Shown in pieces: positions 1 to 5,516 of a stretch of 5,671 nt of DNA. The position numbers were made by a program, and so were the translations under genes. Position 1 is the stretch's first letter, and each line of letters starts with the position of its first letter. Under the pieces are notes generated by a model. That model worked only from the letters and a program-made list of their open reading frames with translations, searched no databases and was not told the origin of the DNA. This DNA is from DAIOGN01 sp036745245. Lineage in GTDB: Bacteria; Zixibacteria; MSB-5A5; JAUVRN01. The stretch spans positions 1 to 5,671 of the forward strand of contig DAIOGN010000170.1 of assembly GCA_036745245.1 (NCBI GenBank), in the 5' to 3' direction.

Positions 1-842
1 CCGTGACGCTCACGCTCGACACCGATTCGGACACCGGCATGGTGACCGGCATCGATGATCTGGGCGGAGGCGGTGTCGTGGTGACGGCGCCCAACGGCCT
101 GCAGGCCGGAGAGGCGTACGTGAACACAGCCGACACGCAGCACGCGACGTCCATCACCGTGTACGATTCACAGGGCGGACGTCACCAGGTGGTGTTCACC
201 TTCACGAAGACGGCCCAGCCCAACGTGTGGAGCTGGAATGTCACCACCGGCGGCAGTGAAATCATCCGTTCGGGCGGGTCGGGTCAGGTGATCTTCAACG
301 GCGACGGATCGCTCTCGGCCTTCGCGTACAACTCGGGAGCCACCTCGCTGCGACTCGATCCGAACAACGGGGCCGACATCATGGACGTCAATCTGAATGC
401 CGGCAGCGGCAACGGGTTCGACGGCCTCACCGGGTTCGCGGCCAATTTCACAGCGACGGCCATTCACCAGAACGGCTACAGCATGGGGCTTCTGGACTCG
501 GTCTCCGTGGACTCCACGGGCACGATCACGGGCCTCTTTACGAACGGGATTTCCCGGACCCTGGCGGAGATCGTGGTGGCGGAATTCACGAACCCCGGCG
601 GTCTGATCAAGTCGGGCAAGACCATGTGGCAGGAGTCGGCCAACTCGGGCGCGGCTCTCCGCGGCTTTGCCACGCAGAACATCGCGGCCACCATTTCCTC
701 GGGCGCGCTCGAATCGTCCAACGTGGATCTGGCGCAGGAGTTCACCAGCATGATCGTGAGCCAGCGCGGATTCCAGGCGAACGCACGCGTCATCACCACG
801 TCGGATTCGATGCTGAACGACCTGGTGAACCTGAGACAGTAG
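1..842 (+). CDS. flgE: Flagellar hook protein FlgE, C-terminal part (5' end outside window)
   Basis: Partial gene entering from the left edge; complete codons begin at base 3 and the stop is TAG at 840-842, giving 279 visible residues. The GTG at base 3 is an internal Val codon, not a start. FlgE polymerises outside the cell into the curved hook joining rod and filament. Visible residues ~45-165 match the FlaE/D2 domain (VYDSQGGRHQVVFTF). Residues ~145-215 carry the hook-type stretch with NGYSMG, STGTITGLFTNG and a FTNPGGL-K-G-T-W-ES pattern. The last ~45 residues are the rod/hook C-terminal (Flg_bbr_C) helix with LESSNVDLAQEFTSMI and QRGFQANARVI. The C-terminal helix and FTNPGGL region favour FlgE over FlgF or FlgG, which lack such a large FlaE-type insert. 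No cysteine is visible in this part. The stop overlaps the Shine-Dalgarno sequence of the next gene, so the two are probably co-transcribed. Confidence 0.96.
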   Translation, partial: VTLTLDTDSDTGMVTGIDDLGGGGVVVTAPNGLQAGEAYVNTADTQHATSITVYDSQGGRHQVVFTFTKTAQPNVWSWNVTTGGSEIIRSGGSGQVIFNGDGSLSAFAYNSGATSLRLDPNNGADIMDVNLNAGSGNGFDGLTGFAANFTATAIHQNGYSMGLLDSVSVDSTGTITGLFTNGISRTLAEIVVAEFTNPGGLIKSGKTMWQESANSGAALRGFATQNIAATISSGALESSNVDLAQEFTSMIVSQRGFQANARVITTSDSMLNDLVNLRQ

Positions 843-846
843 GAGG
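841..846 (+). promoter_or_regulatory. Shine-Dalgarno sequence of flbD, overlapping the flgE stop codon
   Basis: AGGAGG is a perfect anti-16S match, 11 bases before the flbD ATG at 858. Its first two bases are also the last two bases of the flgE TAG stop, so terminating hook-protein ribosomes sit on this site. This supports the ATG at 858 as the start. Confidence 0.8.
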
Positions 847-857
847 CTTCTTAAACG

Positions 858-1103
858 ATGGTCCGTCTCACGCGTCTGAACGGAACGGAGGTGGTGATCA
901 ACGCCGACCTGATCGAGTTCGTTGAGACCACACCGGACACCCTGGTCACTTTGGTGACAGGGAAGAAGATTCCGGTGCGTGAGACCACAGAGGACGTGAT
1001 TCAGCGGGTCGTGTCGTACCGGCGTGCCACGGGGACCGCCGGTGCGGCCGATCTGTTCGGGCGGTCCAAGAGAGCCGCCACCCAGGAGGGGGAACATGCC
1101 TGA
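858..1103 (+). CDS. flbD: FlbD/SwrD family flagellar protein (81 aa)
   Basis: Small cytoplasmic protein of the FlbD (Pfam FlbD) family. Its hallmark start is visible here: residues 1-10 MVRLTRLNGT, then EVVINADLIEFVE, a T-D-LVTL-G strand, and KIPVRET-EDV-RV to about residue 54. The remaining ~27 residues are Ala/Gly/Arg-rich and not conserved. In B. subtilis the homologue SwrD lies between flgE and fliL, exactly as here, and is known to raise flagellar motor power for swarming; its mechanism is not settled. The ATG has a perfect AGGAGG 11 bases upstream. The stop (TGA 1101-1103) overlaps the start of fliL by 8 bases, so the two are likely translationally coupled. It must not be confused with the Caulobacter sigma-54 activator also called FlbD, which is an unrelated, much larger protein. 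Confidence 0.94.
   Translation: MVRLTRLNGTEVVINADLIEFVETTPDTLVTLVTGKKIPVRETTEDVIQRVVSYRRATGTAGAADLFGRSKRAATQEGEHA
1084..1089 (+). promoter_or_regulatory. Shine-Dalgarno sequence of fliL, inside flbD
   Basis: AGGAGG, within a longer AGGAGGGGG run, lies 6 bases before the ATG at 1096 and inside the 3' end of flbD. It decides the fliL start. An in-frame upstream GTG at 1024 would add a 24-residue Pro/Arg-rich N-terminus unlike FliL and has no comparable site. Confidence 0.8.
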
Positions 1104-1623
1104 AGACAAGTCCGTGCGCGTTCCGGCGGAAGCCGAGAAGGCGCCGAAGCGTTCACCCGTCCTGCTTATGGCGGTCGGTTCGCTCGTCATGATCGGTCTG
1201 GCCTGGGGCGGCGTGCACTTCGTGCTCAAGCCGCTACTGCATCCCGACCCCACACAGGCGAACGAAGGGCCGGCCGAGGAAGAGCATGGCGCTCACGGCG
1301 AGAAGGGGACGAAAGGGGAGAAGGGTGAGATCGTGCGTTTCGAAGGCATCATCGTGAACCCGTCCGGCACCATGGGCTCCCGCTACCTGTCCACCACCGT
1401 GGGCCTCGAGGTATCCAATGAGGCCACCCGTGTGGCCGTGACAGACTCGGAGCCTGCGATCAAGGACGCACTGATCACGCACCTGTCGGCCCGCACGATC
1501 GAGGAACTCACCGATCCGGCCCTGCGGGAACAGATGCGGTCGGCCATTCGCGACGTCGTGAACGAGCGAATCGCCCCGCACCAGGTGTCGGCGGTGTTCT
1601 TCCTGGATTTCGTACTGCAATAA
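1096..1623 (+). CDS. fliL: Flagellar basal body-associated protein FliL
   Basis: A 175-residue single-pass inner-membrane protein. A short basic cytoplasmic N-terminus (residues 1-20) is followed by one membrane helix at about 21-44 (VLLMAVGSLVMIGLAWGG). A charged Gly-rich linker spans ~45-78, and a periplasmic FliL domain ~79-175 ends in the family-typical pattern VNERI---QVSAVFFLDFVLQ. FliL domains are known to form stomatin/SPFH-like rings around the MotB stator plug and to enhance stator activity. The linker holds five consecutive Gly-X-Y triplets (Gly 65, 68, 71, 74, 77), which is odd for the family. The start overlaps the flbD stop by 8 bases, and TAA at 1621-1623 is two bases from fliM ATG. 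No motA/motB is visible between flbD and fliL, where some phyla place them, so stator genes must lie elsewhere. Confidence 0.95.
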   Translation: MPEDKSVRVPAEAEKAPKRSPVLLMAVGSLVMIGLAWGGVHFVLKPLLHPDPTQANEGPAEEEHGAHGEKGTKGEKGEIVRFEGIIVNPSGTMGSRYLSTTVGLEVSNEATRVAVTDSEPAIKDALITHLSARTIEELTDPALREQMRSAIRDVVNERIAPHQVSAVFFLDFVLQ

Positions 1624-1625
1624 TC

Positions 1626-2615
1626 ATGGGAAAGATCCTCTCTCAGGAAGAAATCGACGCGCTCCTGTCGACGGTGGCGCAGTCGGAGGCCGACCTCGGT
1701 CGCACACCCCAGGTCGGTGCCCCCACGCCGTCGCGGGCGGTCGCGTACGACTTCAAGCACCCCAACCGGGTCAGCAAGGACCAGCTCCGCAAGCTGGAGA
1801 ACATCCACGACACCTTTGCGGGACAGATGTCGAGCGCCTTGTCCACGATTCAGCGGGCCATGGTGGACACCGACCTCGTGTCGGTGGACCAGATCACGTA
1901 CACCGAGTTCATCTCGTCTTTGAAGTCGCCGTCGTGTACGTACACGTTCAAGCTCGACCCTTTGGAAGGGCTTTGCATCATCGACTTCAATCCCGCCCTC
2001 GCGTTCGCCATCGTCGACCGGTTGTTCGGCGGGCGCGGCGCCGCCCTGGAAGCGGAGCGTGAGCTCACGGGCATCGAGCGAAGCGTCATGCGGCGCATCA
2101 TGTCCCGCGTGTTCGAGCAGCTGGCGCTCGCCTGGGAGCGGATCCTCGAGGTGAAGGCCGAACCGGTGGGCTTCGAAACCAACCCTCACTTCATTCAGAT
2201 CGTGCCGCCCGGTGAAACGGTGATCGTCGTATCGCTGCAGCTCAACATGCCGGCCGCAGGTGGCATCATCAGCATCGGCTATCCGTACGTCACGCTCGAA
2301 CCCATCCTCGACAAGCTGGCGACACAGAACTGGCTGGGAAGCGCCCGTGCAGGCACGCAGCCCAACAGCCGCCGTGAAGTGCAGGACGTGTTGCGACAAC
2401 TCGAGGTGGCGGTCAGCGCACGCCTGGGGATGGCCCAGCTCTCGATGGCGGATGTGCTCAGCCTCGAGCCCGGCATGGTGATTCCCCTCGACATGAAGGT
2501 GGGAGACCGGGTGACCGTGCAGGTGGAAGGGCTCACGAAGTATTCCGCCACGGTGGGCCAGGCGGGACGGCGCAAGGCGGTACGCATTGAACAATTCTAC
2601 TCGAAGGAAGCCTGA
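1626..2615 (+). CDS. fliM: Flagellar motor switch protein FliM
   Basis: A 329-residue C-ring protein of usual length. Residues 5-15 (LSQEEIDALLS) are the conserved peptide that captures phosphorylated CheY. The middle CheC-like domain (~45-230) contains the FliG-contacting GGxG motif as GGRG at 135-138, followed by ELTGIERSVMRRI. The SpoA domain (~250-325) has VLSLEPGMVIPL and a basic RRKAVRIEQ end, through which FliM pairs with FliN. FliM links FliG to FliN and converts the CheY-P signal into a change of rotation direction. The intact CheY peptide implies chemotaxis control even though no che gene is visible here. ATG lies two bases after the fliL TAA and no good Shine-Dalgarno sequence precedes it, so initiation probably depends on ribosomes finishing fliL. 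Confidence 0.97.
   Translation: MGKILSQEEIDALLSTVAQSEADLGRTPQVGAPTPSRAVAYDFKHPNRVSKDQLRKLENIHDTFAGQMSSALSTIQRAMVDTDLVSVDQITYTEFISSLKSPSCTYTFKLDPLEGLCIIDFNPALAFAIVDRLFGGRGAALEAERELTGIERSVMRRIMSRVFEQLALAWERILEVKAEPVGFETNPHFIQIVPPGETVIVVSLQLNMPAAGGIISIGYPYVTLEPILDKLATQNWLGSARAGTQPNSRREVQDVLRQLEVAVSARLGMAQLSMADVLSLEPGMVIPLDMKVGDRVTVQVEGLTKYSATVGQAGRRKAVRIEQFYSKEA
2605..2608 (+). promoter_or_regulatory. Shine-Dalgarno-like AGGA deciding the fliN start
   Basis: AGGA, in the context AAGGAAG, sits in the last codons of fliM, 11 bases before the ATG at 2620. It supports that ATG over the in-frame TTG at 2587, which lies upstream of this site and inside fliM. Confidence 0.55.
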
Positions 2616-2619
2616 AGAC

Positions 2620-3093
2620 ATGGAACCTCAAGACCACACCCCCGATCCGCTCTCGCCGGCCGGCGCCGGTCACGCCCCCGCCGATCTGACGCTTGCGGCT
2701 GCCATGGAGGCCGAGGCCAAACGCGTGCCTCAGCAGAGTGCAGCCAGTCTGGAGCTGCCGGAATCGTCCCTTCTGGCGTCGCCTGCGGAATTCGCGCCGC
2801 TCACTGCAGGTGAGTCGGCGTCGCGTAAGGCGGCGAATATTGATCTCCTCCTCGACGTGAACCTGCCCGTCTCCATCGAACTGGGCCGCACCCGCATGAC
2901 CATCGCAGAGATTCTCGAACTGGGGACGGGCTCCATCGTGGAGCTCGACAAGCTGGCCGGTGAGCCGGTGGACATCCTGGTGAACAACAAGCCCCTCGCA
3001 AAGGGGGAGGTGGTGGTGCTGGACGAGAACTTCGGCGTGCGCATCACCAGCCTGGTCTCACCGCGTGAACGCCTGGAACGGCTCAAGTCGTGA
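2620..3093 (+). CDS. fliN: Flagellar motor switch protein FliN
   Basis: A 157-residue cytoplasmic C-ring protein. The SpoA/FliN domain at ~74-152 is textbook: LLLDVNLPVSIELGRT, then ILELGTGSIVELDKLAGEPVDILVNN, then GEVVVLDENFGVRIT. FliN forms the base of the C-ring together with the FliM SpoA domain and docks the FliH-FliI export ATPase complex. Residues 1-70 are an Ala/Pro/Glu-rich, probably disordered extension. The protein lacks the CheC phosphatase-type domain of FliY, so it is FliN and not FliY. I chose the ATG at 2620, four bases after the fliM TGA. A TTG at 2587 would add 11 residues within fliM and is less likely. The TGA stop overlaps the fliO GTG by four bases. Confidence 0.95.
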   Translation: MEPQDHTPDPLSPAGAGHAPADLTLAAAMEAEAKRVPQQSAASLELPESSLLASPAEFAPLTAGESASRKAANIDLLLDVNLPVSIELGRTRMTIAEILELGTGSIVELDKLAGEPVDILVNNKPLAKGEVVVLDENFGVRITSLVSPRERLERLKS

Positions 3094-3497
3094 TCGATTC
3101 CCTGCACACCACGGGTGGCGAGATCCTCTCCGACGGCGCCGTGTGGCGCAGTGTGGGGATGCTCGTCCTGGTGCTCGTGCTTCTGGTGGCGGCCGTGTGG
3201 TTCCTGCGCCGGCTTCAGGGGGGATCCTCCGCACGCACACTCGACCTGGAAGTGGTGGGGCGCCTTCCGCTGGCGCAGACGCAGTCTTTAAGCGTGGTGC
3301 GCGTGGGGAAGGATCTCTGGGTGCTGGGTGTTTCCGACGGATCCATCCAATACATCGGCGACTACCACGGCGAACTCCCCGAAGGTCGCCTGGCAACGCG
3401 TGCGCCGTCGTTTTCCGGCATGCTCGAATCCAAGCTGAAAACTCTCGGCAACAAGCTCACAAGCAAGCGCACGTCTGAACCGCAGGTGGTCCGTTGA
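3090..3497 (+). CDS. fliO: Flagellar export-gate assembly protein FliO
   Basis: A 135-residue membrane protein with a short periplasmic N-terminus, one membrane helix at ~22-39 (GMLVLVLVLLVAAVWFL), then a positively charged RR boundary and a cytoplasmic domain. The FliO core at ~51-88 is recognisable: LDLEVVGRLPLAQTQSLSVV followed by VGKDLWVLGVSDG. In Salmonella FliO helps assemble the FliP ring and is not itself part of the finished gate. The start is GTG in a GTGA overlap with the fliN stop. The next in-frame ATG would fall inside the membrane helix, so GTG is preferred. Only a poor ribosome site (GGA, 12 bases upstream) is present, implying coupling to fliN. FliO is poorly conserved in general, but its position between fliN and fliP confirms the call. 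Confidence 0.92.
   Translation: MIDSLHTTGGEILSDGAVWRSVGMLVLVLVLLVAAVWFLRRLQGGSSARTLDLEVVGRLPLAQTQSLSVVRVGKDLWVLGVSDGSIQYIGDYHGELPEGRLATRAPSFSGMLESKLKTLGNKLTSKRTSEPQVVR
3484..3489 (+). promoter_or_regulatory. Shine-Dalgarno sequence supporting the TTG start of fliP
   Basis: AGGTGG lies 4 bases before TTG at 3494, inside the fliO 3' end. Together with the signal peptide encoded immediately afterwards, it supports this rare start codon. Confidence 0.6.
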
Positions 3498-4258
3498 GAG
3501 TTCTGTTCCTCCTGGTCTTACTGGCAGCGCTGGTGTGCCCCTGGGCCTCGGTGGCGGCGCAGACCCCCACCCCCGGAGGCGGAATCACGCTGCAACTTGT
3601 GCCCGACGTACGGGGCGGAGCCTCGGGCGACGAGATGTCGGTGAACCTGCAGCTGCTTCTCATGTTCACGGTGCTGGCCCTGGGGCCCTTGCTCGTGGTC
3701 ATGATGACAAGTTTCACGCGCATGGTCGTGGTGCTCTCGTTCGTACGGCACGCCATCGGCACTCAGCAGATGCCGCCGGCGCAGCTCATCATCGGACTGG
3801 CGCTCATCCTGTCGGCCTTCGTCATGGCGCCCGTATTTCAGGAAATCAATACGCTGGCTCTGCAACCCTACATGGCCGATCAGATCTCCCAGTCGGAGGC
3901 GCTCGAGCTCGCCTCGGGCCCCATGCGCACCTTCATGCTGAAGCAGACGCGCGAGCAGGATCTGGCCCTCTTCGTGGACCTCTCGCACATGGAGCCTCCG
4001 GAGTCGCCCGACGACATCCCGCTGCACGTGCTCGTGCCCGGCTTCGTCATTTCGGAACTGAGGATCGCATTTCAGATCGGATTCGTGATCTTCATCCCGT
4101 TCCTCGTGATCGACATGGTGGTGGCCAGCGTGCTCATGTCGATGGGCATGATGATGCTGCCGCCCGTGATGGTGTCGCTTCCCTTCAAGATTCTGCTGTT
4201 CGTTCTCGTGGATGGCTGGTACCTGCTGGTGAAATCGCTCGTGGTGAGTTTTCACTGA
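3494..4258 (+). CDS. fliP: Flagellar type III export gate protein FliP
   Basis: A 254-residue protein of normal FliP length. Residues 1-22 form a cleavable signal peptide (MRVLFLLVLLAALVCPWASVAA, cut probably before Gln23), a known FliP feature. Membrane helices follow at ~52-70, ~97-115, ~193-215 and ~228-252, with a periplasmic loop at ~118-185. Family motifs include LGPLLVVMMTSFTRMVVVLS, the R-A-G-Q-PP segment (RHAIGTQQMPP), the VISELRIAFQIGF signature and MGMMMLPPV. FliP forms the pentameric core of the FliP5-Q4-R1 export gate. The signature begins P-G-F where most homologues have P-A-F. The start is TTG in a TTGA overlap with the fliO stop. The first in-frame ATG would begin at residue 48 and lose the signal peptide, so TTG is firm. 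Confidence 0.97.
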   Translation: MRVLFLLVLLAALVCPWASVAAQTPTPGGGITLQLVPDVRGGASGDEMSVNLQLLLMFTVLALGPLLVVMMTSFTRMVVVLSFVRHAIGTQQMPPAQLIIGLALILSAFVMAPVFQEINTLALQPYMADQISQSEALELASGPMRTFMLKQTREQDLALFVDLSHMEPPESPDDIPLHVLVPGFVISELRIAFQIGFVIFIPFLVIDMVVASVLMSMGMMMLPPVMVSLPFKILLFVLVDGWYLLVKSLVVSFH

Positions 4259-4273
4259 ACGGAGAGGAAGAAC

Positions 4274-4543
4274 GTGACGATTCAATACGTGCTCGGACTG
4301 GGACGCGACGCCGTGATGCTGACGTTGCTCATATCGGCCCCCATGCTGGGCCTCGGACTGCTTGTGGGACTCCTGATCAGCGTGTTCCAGGCGGCCACAC
4401 AGATCCAGGAGATGACACTCACGTTCATCCCCAAGATCGTGGCCGTCGCCCTGGCGCTGCTCGTGTTCTTGCCATGGATTCTCACCAAGATGGTGGATTA
4501 CACCACAGCGCTGTTCAACTCCATCCCGATGCTCACATCCTAG
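4274..4543 (+). CDS. fliQ: Flagellar type III export gate protein FliQ
   Basis: An 89-residue protein, exactly the usual FliQ size, with two membrane helices (~15-38 and ~52-72) joined by the conserved loop FQAATQIQEMTLTFIPKI. Four FliQ copies wrap the FliP5-FliR1 core of the export gate in the inner membrane at the centre of the basal body. The start is GTG at 4274, with purine-rich GGAGAGGA just upstream (4261-4268), 15 bases after the fliP stop. It ends at TAG 4541-4543 and is followed by an unusual 184-base gap before fliR, so it is probably the last gene of the transcription unit that begins upstream of flgE. Confidence 0.97.
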   Translation: MTIQYVLGLGRDAVMLTLLISAPMLGLGLLVGLLISVFQAATQIQEMTLTFIPKIVAVALALLVFLPWILTKMVDYTTALFNSIPMLTS

Positions 4544-4553
4544 ACAGCCCATC

Positions 4554-4590
4554 TTGCCCCGGGGTGGGGCTAAAGTTGCCCCTTTCGGGC
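4554..4590 (+). repeat. G/C-rich alternating repeat block with TTGCCCC direct repeats
   Basis: TTGCCCC occurs at 4554-4560 and again at 4576-4582, exactly 22 bases apart, with GGGGC at 4566-4570 between them. GGGGC can pair with either GCCCC copy, giving two mutually exclusive 5-bp hairpins. A third option is GCCC (4578-4581) with GGGC (4587-4590). TAAAGTT at 4571-4577 resembles a sigma-28 -35 element, but no matching -10 is found. Function is unknown; it could be part of an attenuator/terminator or a protein site. Confidence 0.4.
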
Positions 4591-4621
4591 GCAGGCGTTC
4601 GGGCGATTCTCGACGCCTGCG
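4590..4621 (+). repeat. Perfect 9-bp inverted repeat with 14-base spacer
   Basis: CGCAGGCGT (4590-4598) is exactly complementary to ACGCCTGCG (4613-4621). Its midpoint is about 99 bases upstream of the inferred sigma-54 start site, a typical distance for an enhancer-binding activator. As RNA it would form a stem of 9 bp just after fliQ. No U-tract follows, so it is not a canonical intrinsic terminator. I cannot distinguish an activator site from a transcript 3'-end structure by sequence alone. Confidence 0.6.
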
Positions 4622-4677
4622 AGCCAAGACCTTCAGAACCAAGCAGATAGCTCACACTTCCAGAAGCCACAGGTAAA

Positions 4678-4693
4678 CGGCACATAGGTTGCC
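4678..4693 (+). promoter_or_regulatory. Predicted sigma-54 (RpoN) -24/-12 promoter for fliR-flhB
   Basis: The 16-base site CGGCACATAGGTTGCC matches the consensus TGGCACG-N4-TTGCW. It has GGCAC at 4679-4683 and TTGC at 4689-4692, with the invariant GG and GC exactly 12 bases apart. Mismatches are C for the leading T, A for the weak G after GGCAC, and C for the final W. It lies in the non-coding fliQ-fliR gap, the only real gap in the window, on the coding strand. The start of transcription would be near 4704, giving a leader of about 24 bases. Many bacteria use RpoN for flagellar genes. Whether this organism has RpoN cannot be seen here. Confidence 0.6.
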
Positions 4694-4696
4694 AAG

Positions 4697-4726
4697 GTTG
4701 GTCCGGGTACTAAAGACCGGACCAGC
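4697..4726 (+). promoter_or_regulatory. 10-bp hairpin ending one base before the fliR ATG
   Basis: GTTGGTCCGG (4697-4706) pairs with CCGGACCAGC (4717-4726), with one G-U pair and a 10-base loop (4707-4716). It covers the region where the fliR ribosome site must be; only a weak GGA (4719-4721) is available and it lies in the 3' arm. On read-through RNA it should hinder fliR initiation. RNA started near 4704 would lack seven of the ten 5'-arm bases. As DNA it is also a palindrome spanning the predicted start site, so a repressor operator is an alternative reading. Confidence 0.55.
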
Positions 4727-4727
4727 A

Positions 4728-5516
4728 ATGACCGATATAGTCAGCCTTTCAACGCAACAGATTCAGGCCTTCCTTCTGGCCCTCCTGCGCACGGGCGGTT
4801 TCGTGGCAGCGGCGCCGGCTTTGTCGCATCGCTTCGTGCCCGTCCCGGTCAAGATCGGGCTGTCACTCGCACTCGCCTGGGCACTCACGCCCCAGATCGC
4901 TTCCGCCCTGCCGAACGCCCCGGAGCATCTCGCCTCATTTGCAGTGCTCGGACTGAGAGAAACGATCACGGGCGTGATCATCGGGTTCGTCTTCTCGCTC
5001 CTCTTCGCCGGGCTTCAGGCGGCCGGGGAAGTGGTGGGGCTGCAGGTGGGATTCGGCCTGGCGAATGTGTACGACACGACCAGTGAGCAGCAGGTGGGTG
5101 TGCTCGCACAGTTCGAACTGATCCTGGGAATGCTTCTGTTTTTCGCCATGGACGGCCATCACCTCATGTTGCGCGCCTTCTTCGATTCCTACCGCGTGAT
5201 CGGGCTCGACGGACTGGTGCTCGGCGATGCGGGACTGGAGTCCTTGTTGCGCATCTCCGGCACGCTGTTCGTGATCGCCATCAAGGCCGCGGCCCCTGTG
5301 CTGGCCGCGGTGTTTCTCACCGAAGTTGCGCTGGGTATCGCCGCGCGCACCGTGCCTCAGATGAACGTATTCATCGTCGGTTTTCCTCTCAAGATCGGCG
5401 TGGGGCTCTTCATGCTGGCCGGATCGCTGCCCTTGTTCTCCGCGTTCATGGGCAAGGTTCTCCTGAATCTCTCCACCAGTCTGGATGGCCTCCTGGCCGC
5501 TCTGGGGACCCGCTAG
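4728..5516 (+). CDS. fliR: Flagellar type III export gate protein FliR
   Basis: A 262-residue multi-pass inner-membrane protein, normal for FliR. The N-terminus LSTQQIQAFLLALLRTGGF is typical. About six hydrophobic segments lie at ~12-30, ~43-60, ~73-97, ~125-142, ~178-204 and ~215-242. Conserved features include GEVVGLQVGFGLANVYD (~100-116), a T-E-ALGIAARTVPQMNVF segment (~199-215) and GFPLKIGVGL. A single FliR completes the FliP5-Q4-R1 gate and contacts FlhB. I chose ATG at 4728. An in-frame TTG at 4689 would add 13 residues not typical of FliR and would lie upstream of the predicted transcript start. No strong ribosome site precedes the ATG, and a hairpin abuts it. It ends in TAG sharing its G with the flhB GTG. 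It is the first gene after the fliQ gap, probably under its own sigma-54 promoter. Confidence 0.96.
   Translation: MTDIVSLSTQQIQAFLLALLRTGGFVAAAPALSHRFVPVPVKIGLSLALAWALTPQIASALPNAPEHLASFAVLGLRETITGVIIGFVFSLLFAGLQAAGEVVGLQVGFGLANVYDTTSEQQVGVLAQFELILGMLLFFAMDGHHLMLRAFFDSYRVIGLDGLVLGDAGLESLLRISGTLFVIAIKAAAPVLAAVFLTEVALGIAARTVPQMNVFIVGFPLKIGVGLFMLAGSLPLFSAFMGKVLLNLSTSLDGLLAALGTR

Noticed and set aside
168..1253. Long open frame on the minus strand (361 codons) across flgE, flbD and fliL
   Set aside because: Its product is His/Arg-rich with no family resemblance, and it lies opposite three confidently identified genes. It is a by-product of G/C-biased third codon positions.
2587..2619. Upstream TTG start for fliN, inside fliM
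   Set aside because: It would lie upstream of the AGGA ribosome site. ATG 2620 is correctly placed after the fliM stop.
1383..2621. Minus-strand open frame of 412 codons opposite fliM
   Set aside because: It is the complement of a well-conserved fliM. The composition (His/Arg/Gly-rich) is that of an antisense shadow, and no ribosome site or family motif is seen.
4571..4597. Sigma-28 (FliA) promoter suggested by TAAAGTT at 4571-4577
   Set aside because: At the required 11-base spacing after the eight-base -35 element the sequence is CGCAGGCG, which does not resemble GCCGATAA. A loose GGGCGATT at 4601 is about 11 bases too far away.
3518..4642. Minus-strand (374 codons) and plus-strand (3535-4650, 371 codons) frames over fliP-fliQ
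   Set aside because: Both are out-of-frame shadows of fliP and fliQ, with very His/Arg-rich products and no recognisable domain.
4590..4650. Canonical rho-independent terminator after fliQ
   Set aside because: The 9-bp stem has a 14-base loop and is followed by GAGCCAAGACC, with no run of T, so the canonical signature is absent.
4630..4727. Riboswitch (c-di-GMP type I or similar) in the fliR leader, prompted by CACAGGTAAAC
   Set aside because: The two conserved helices and the tetraloop/receptor layout of the c-di-GMP-I aptamer cannot be drawn from this sequence, and the same bases fit a -24/-12 promoter better.
4689..4727. Upstream TTG start for fliR, adding 13 residues
   Set aside because: The added residues do not resemble FliR N-termini, the TTG overlaps the -12 promoter element, and ATG 4728 gives the normal length.
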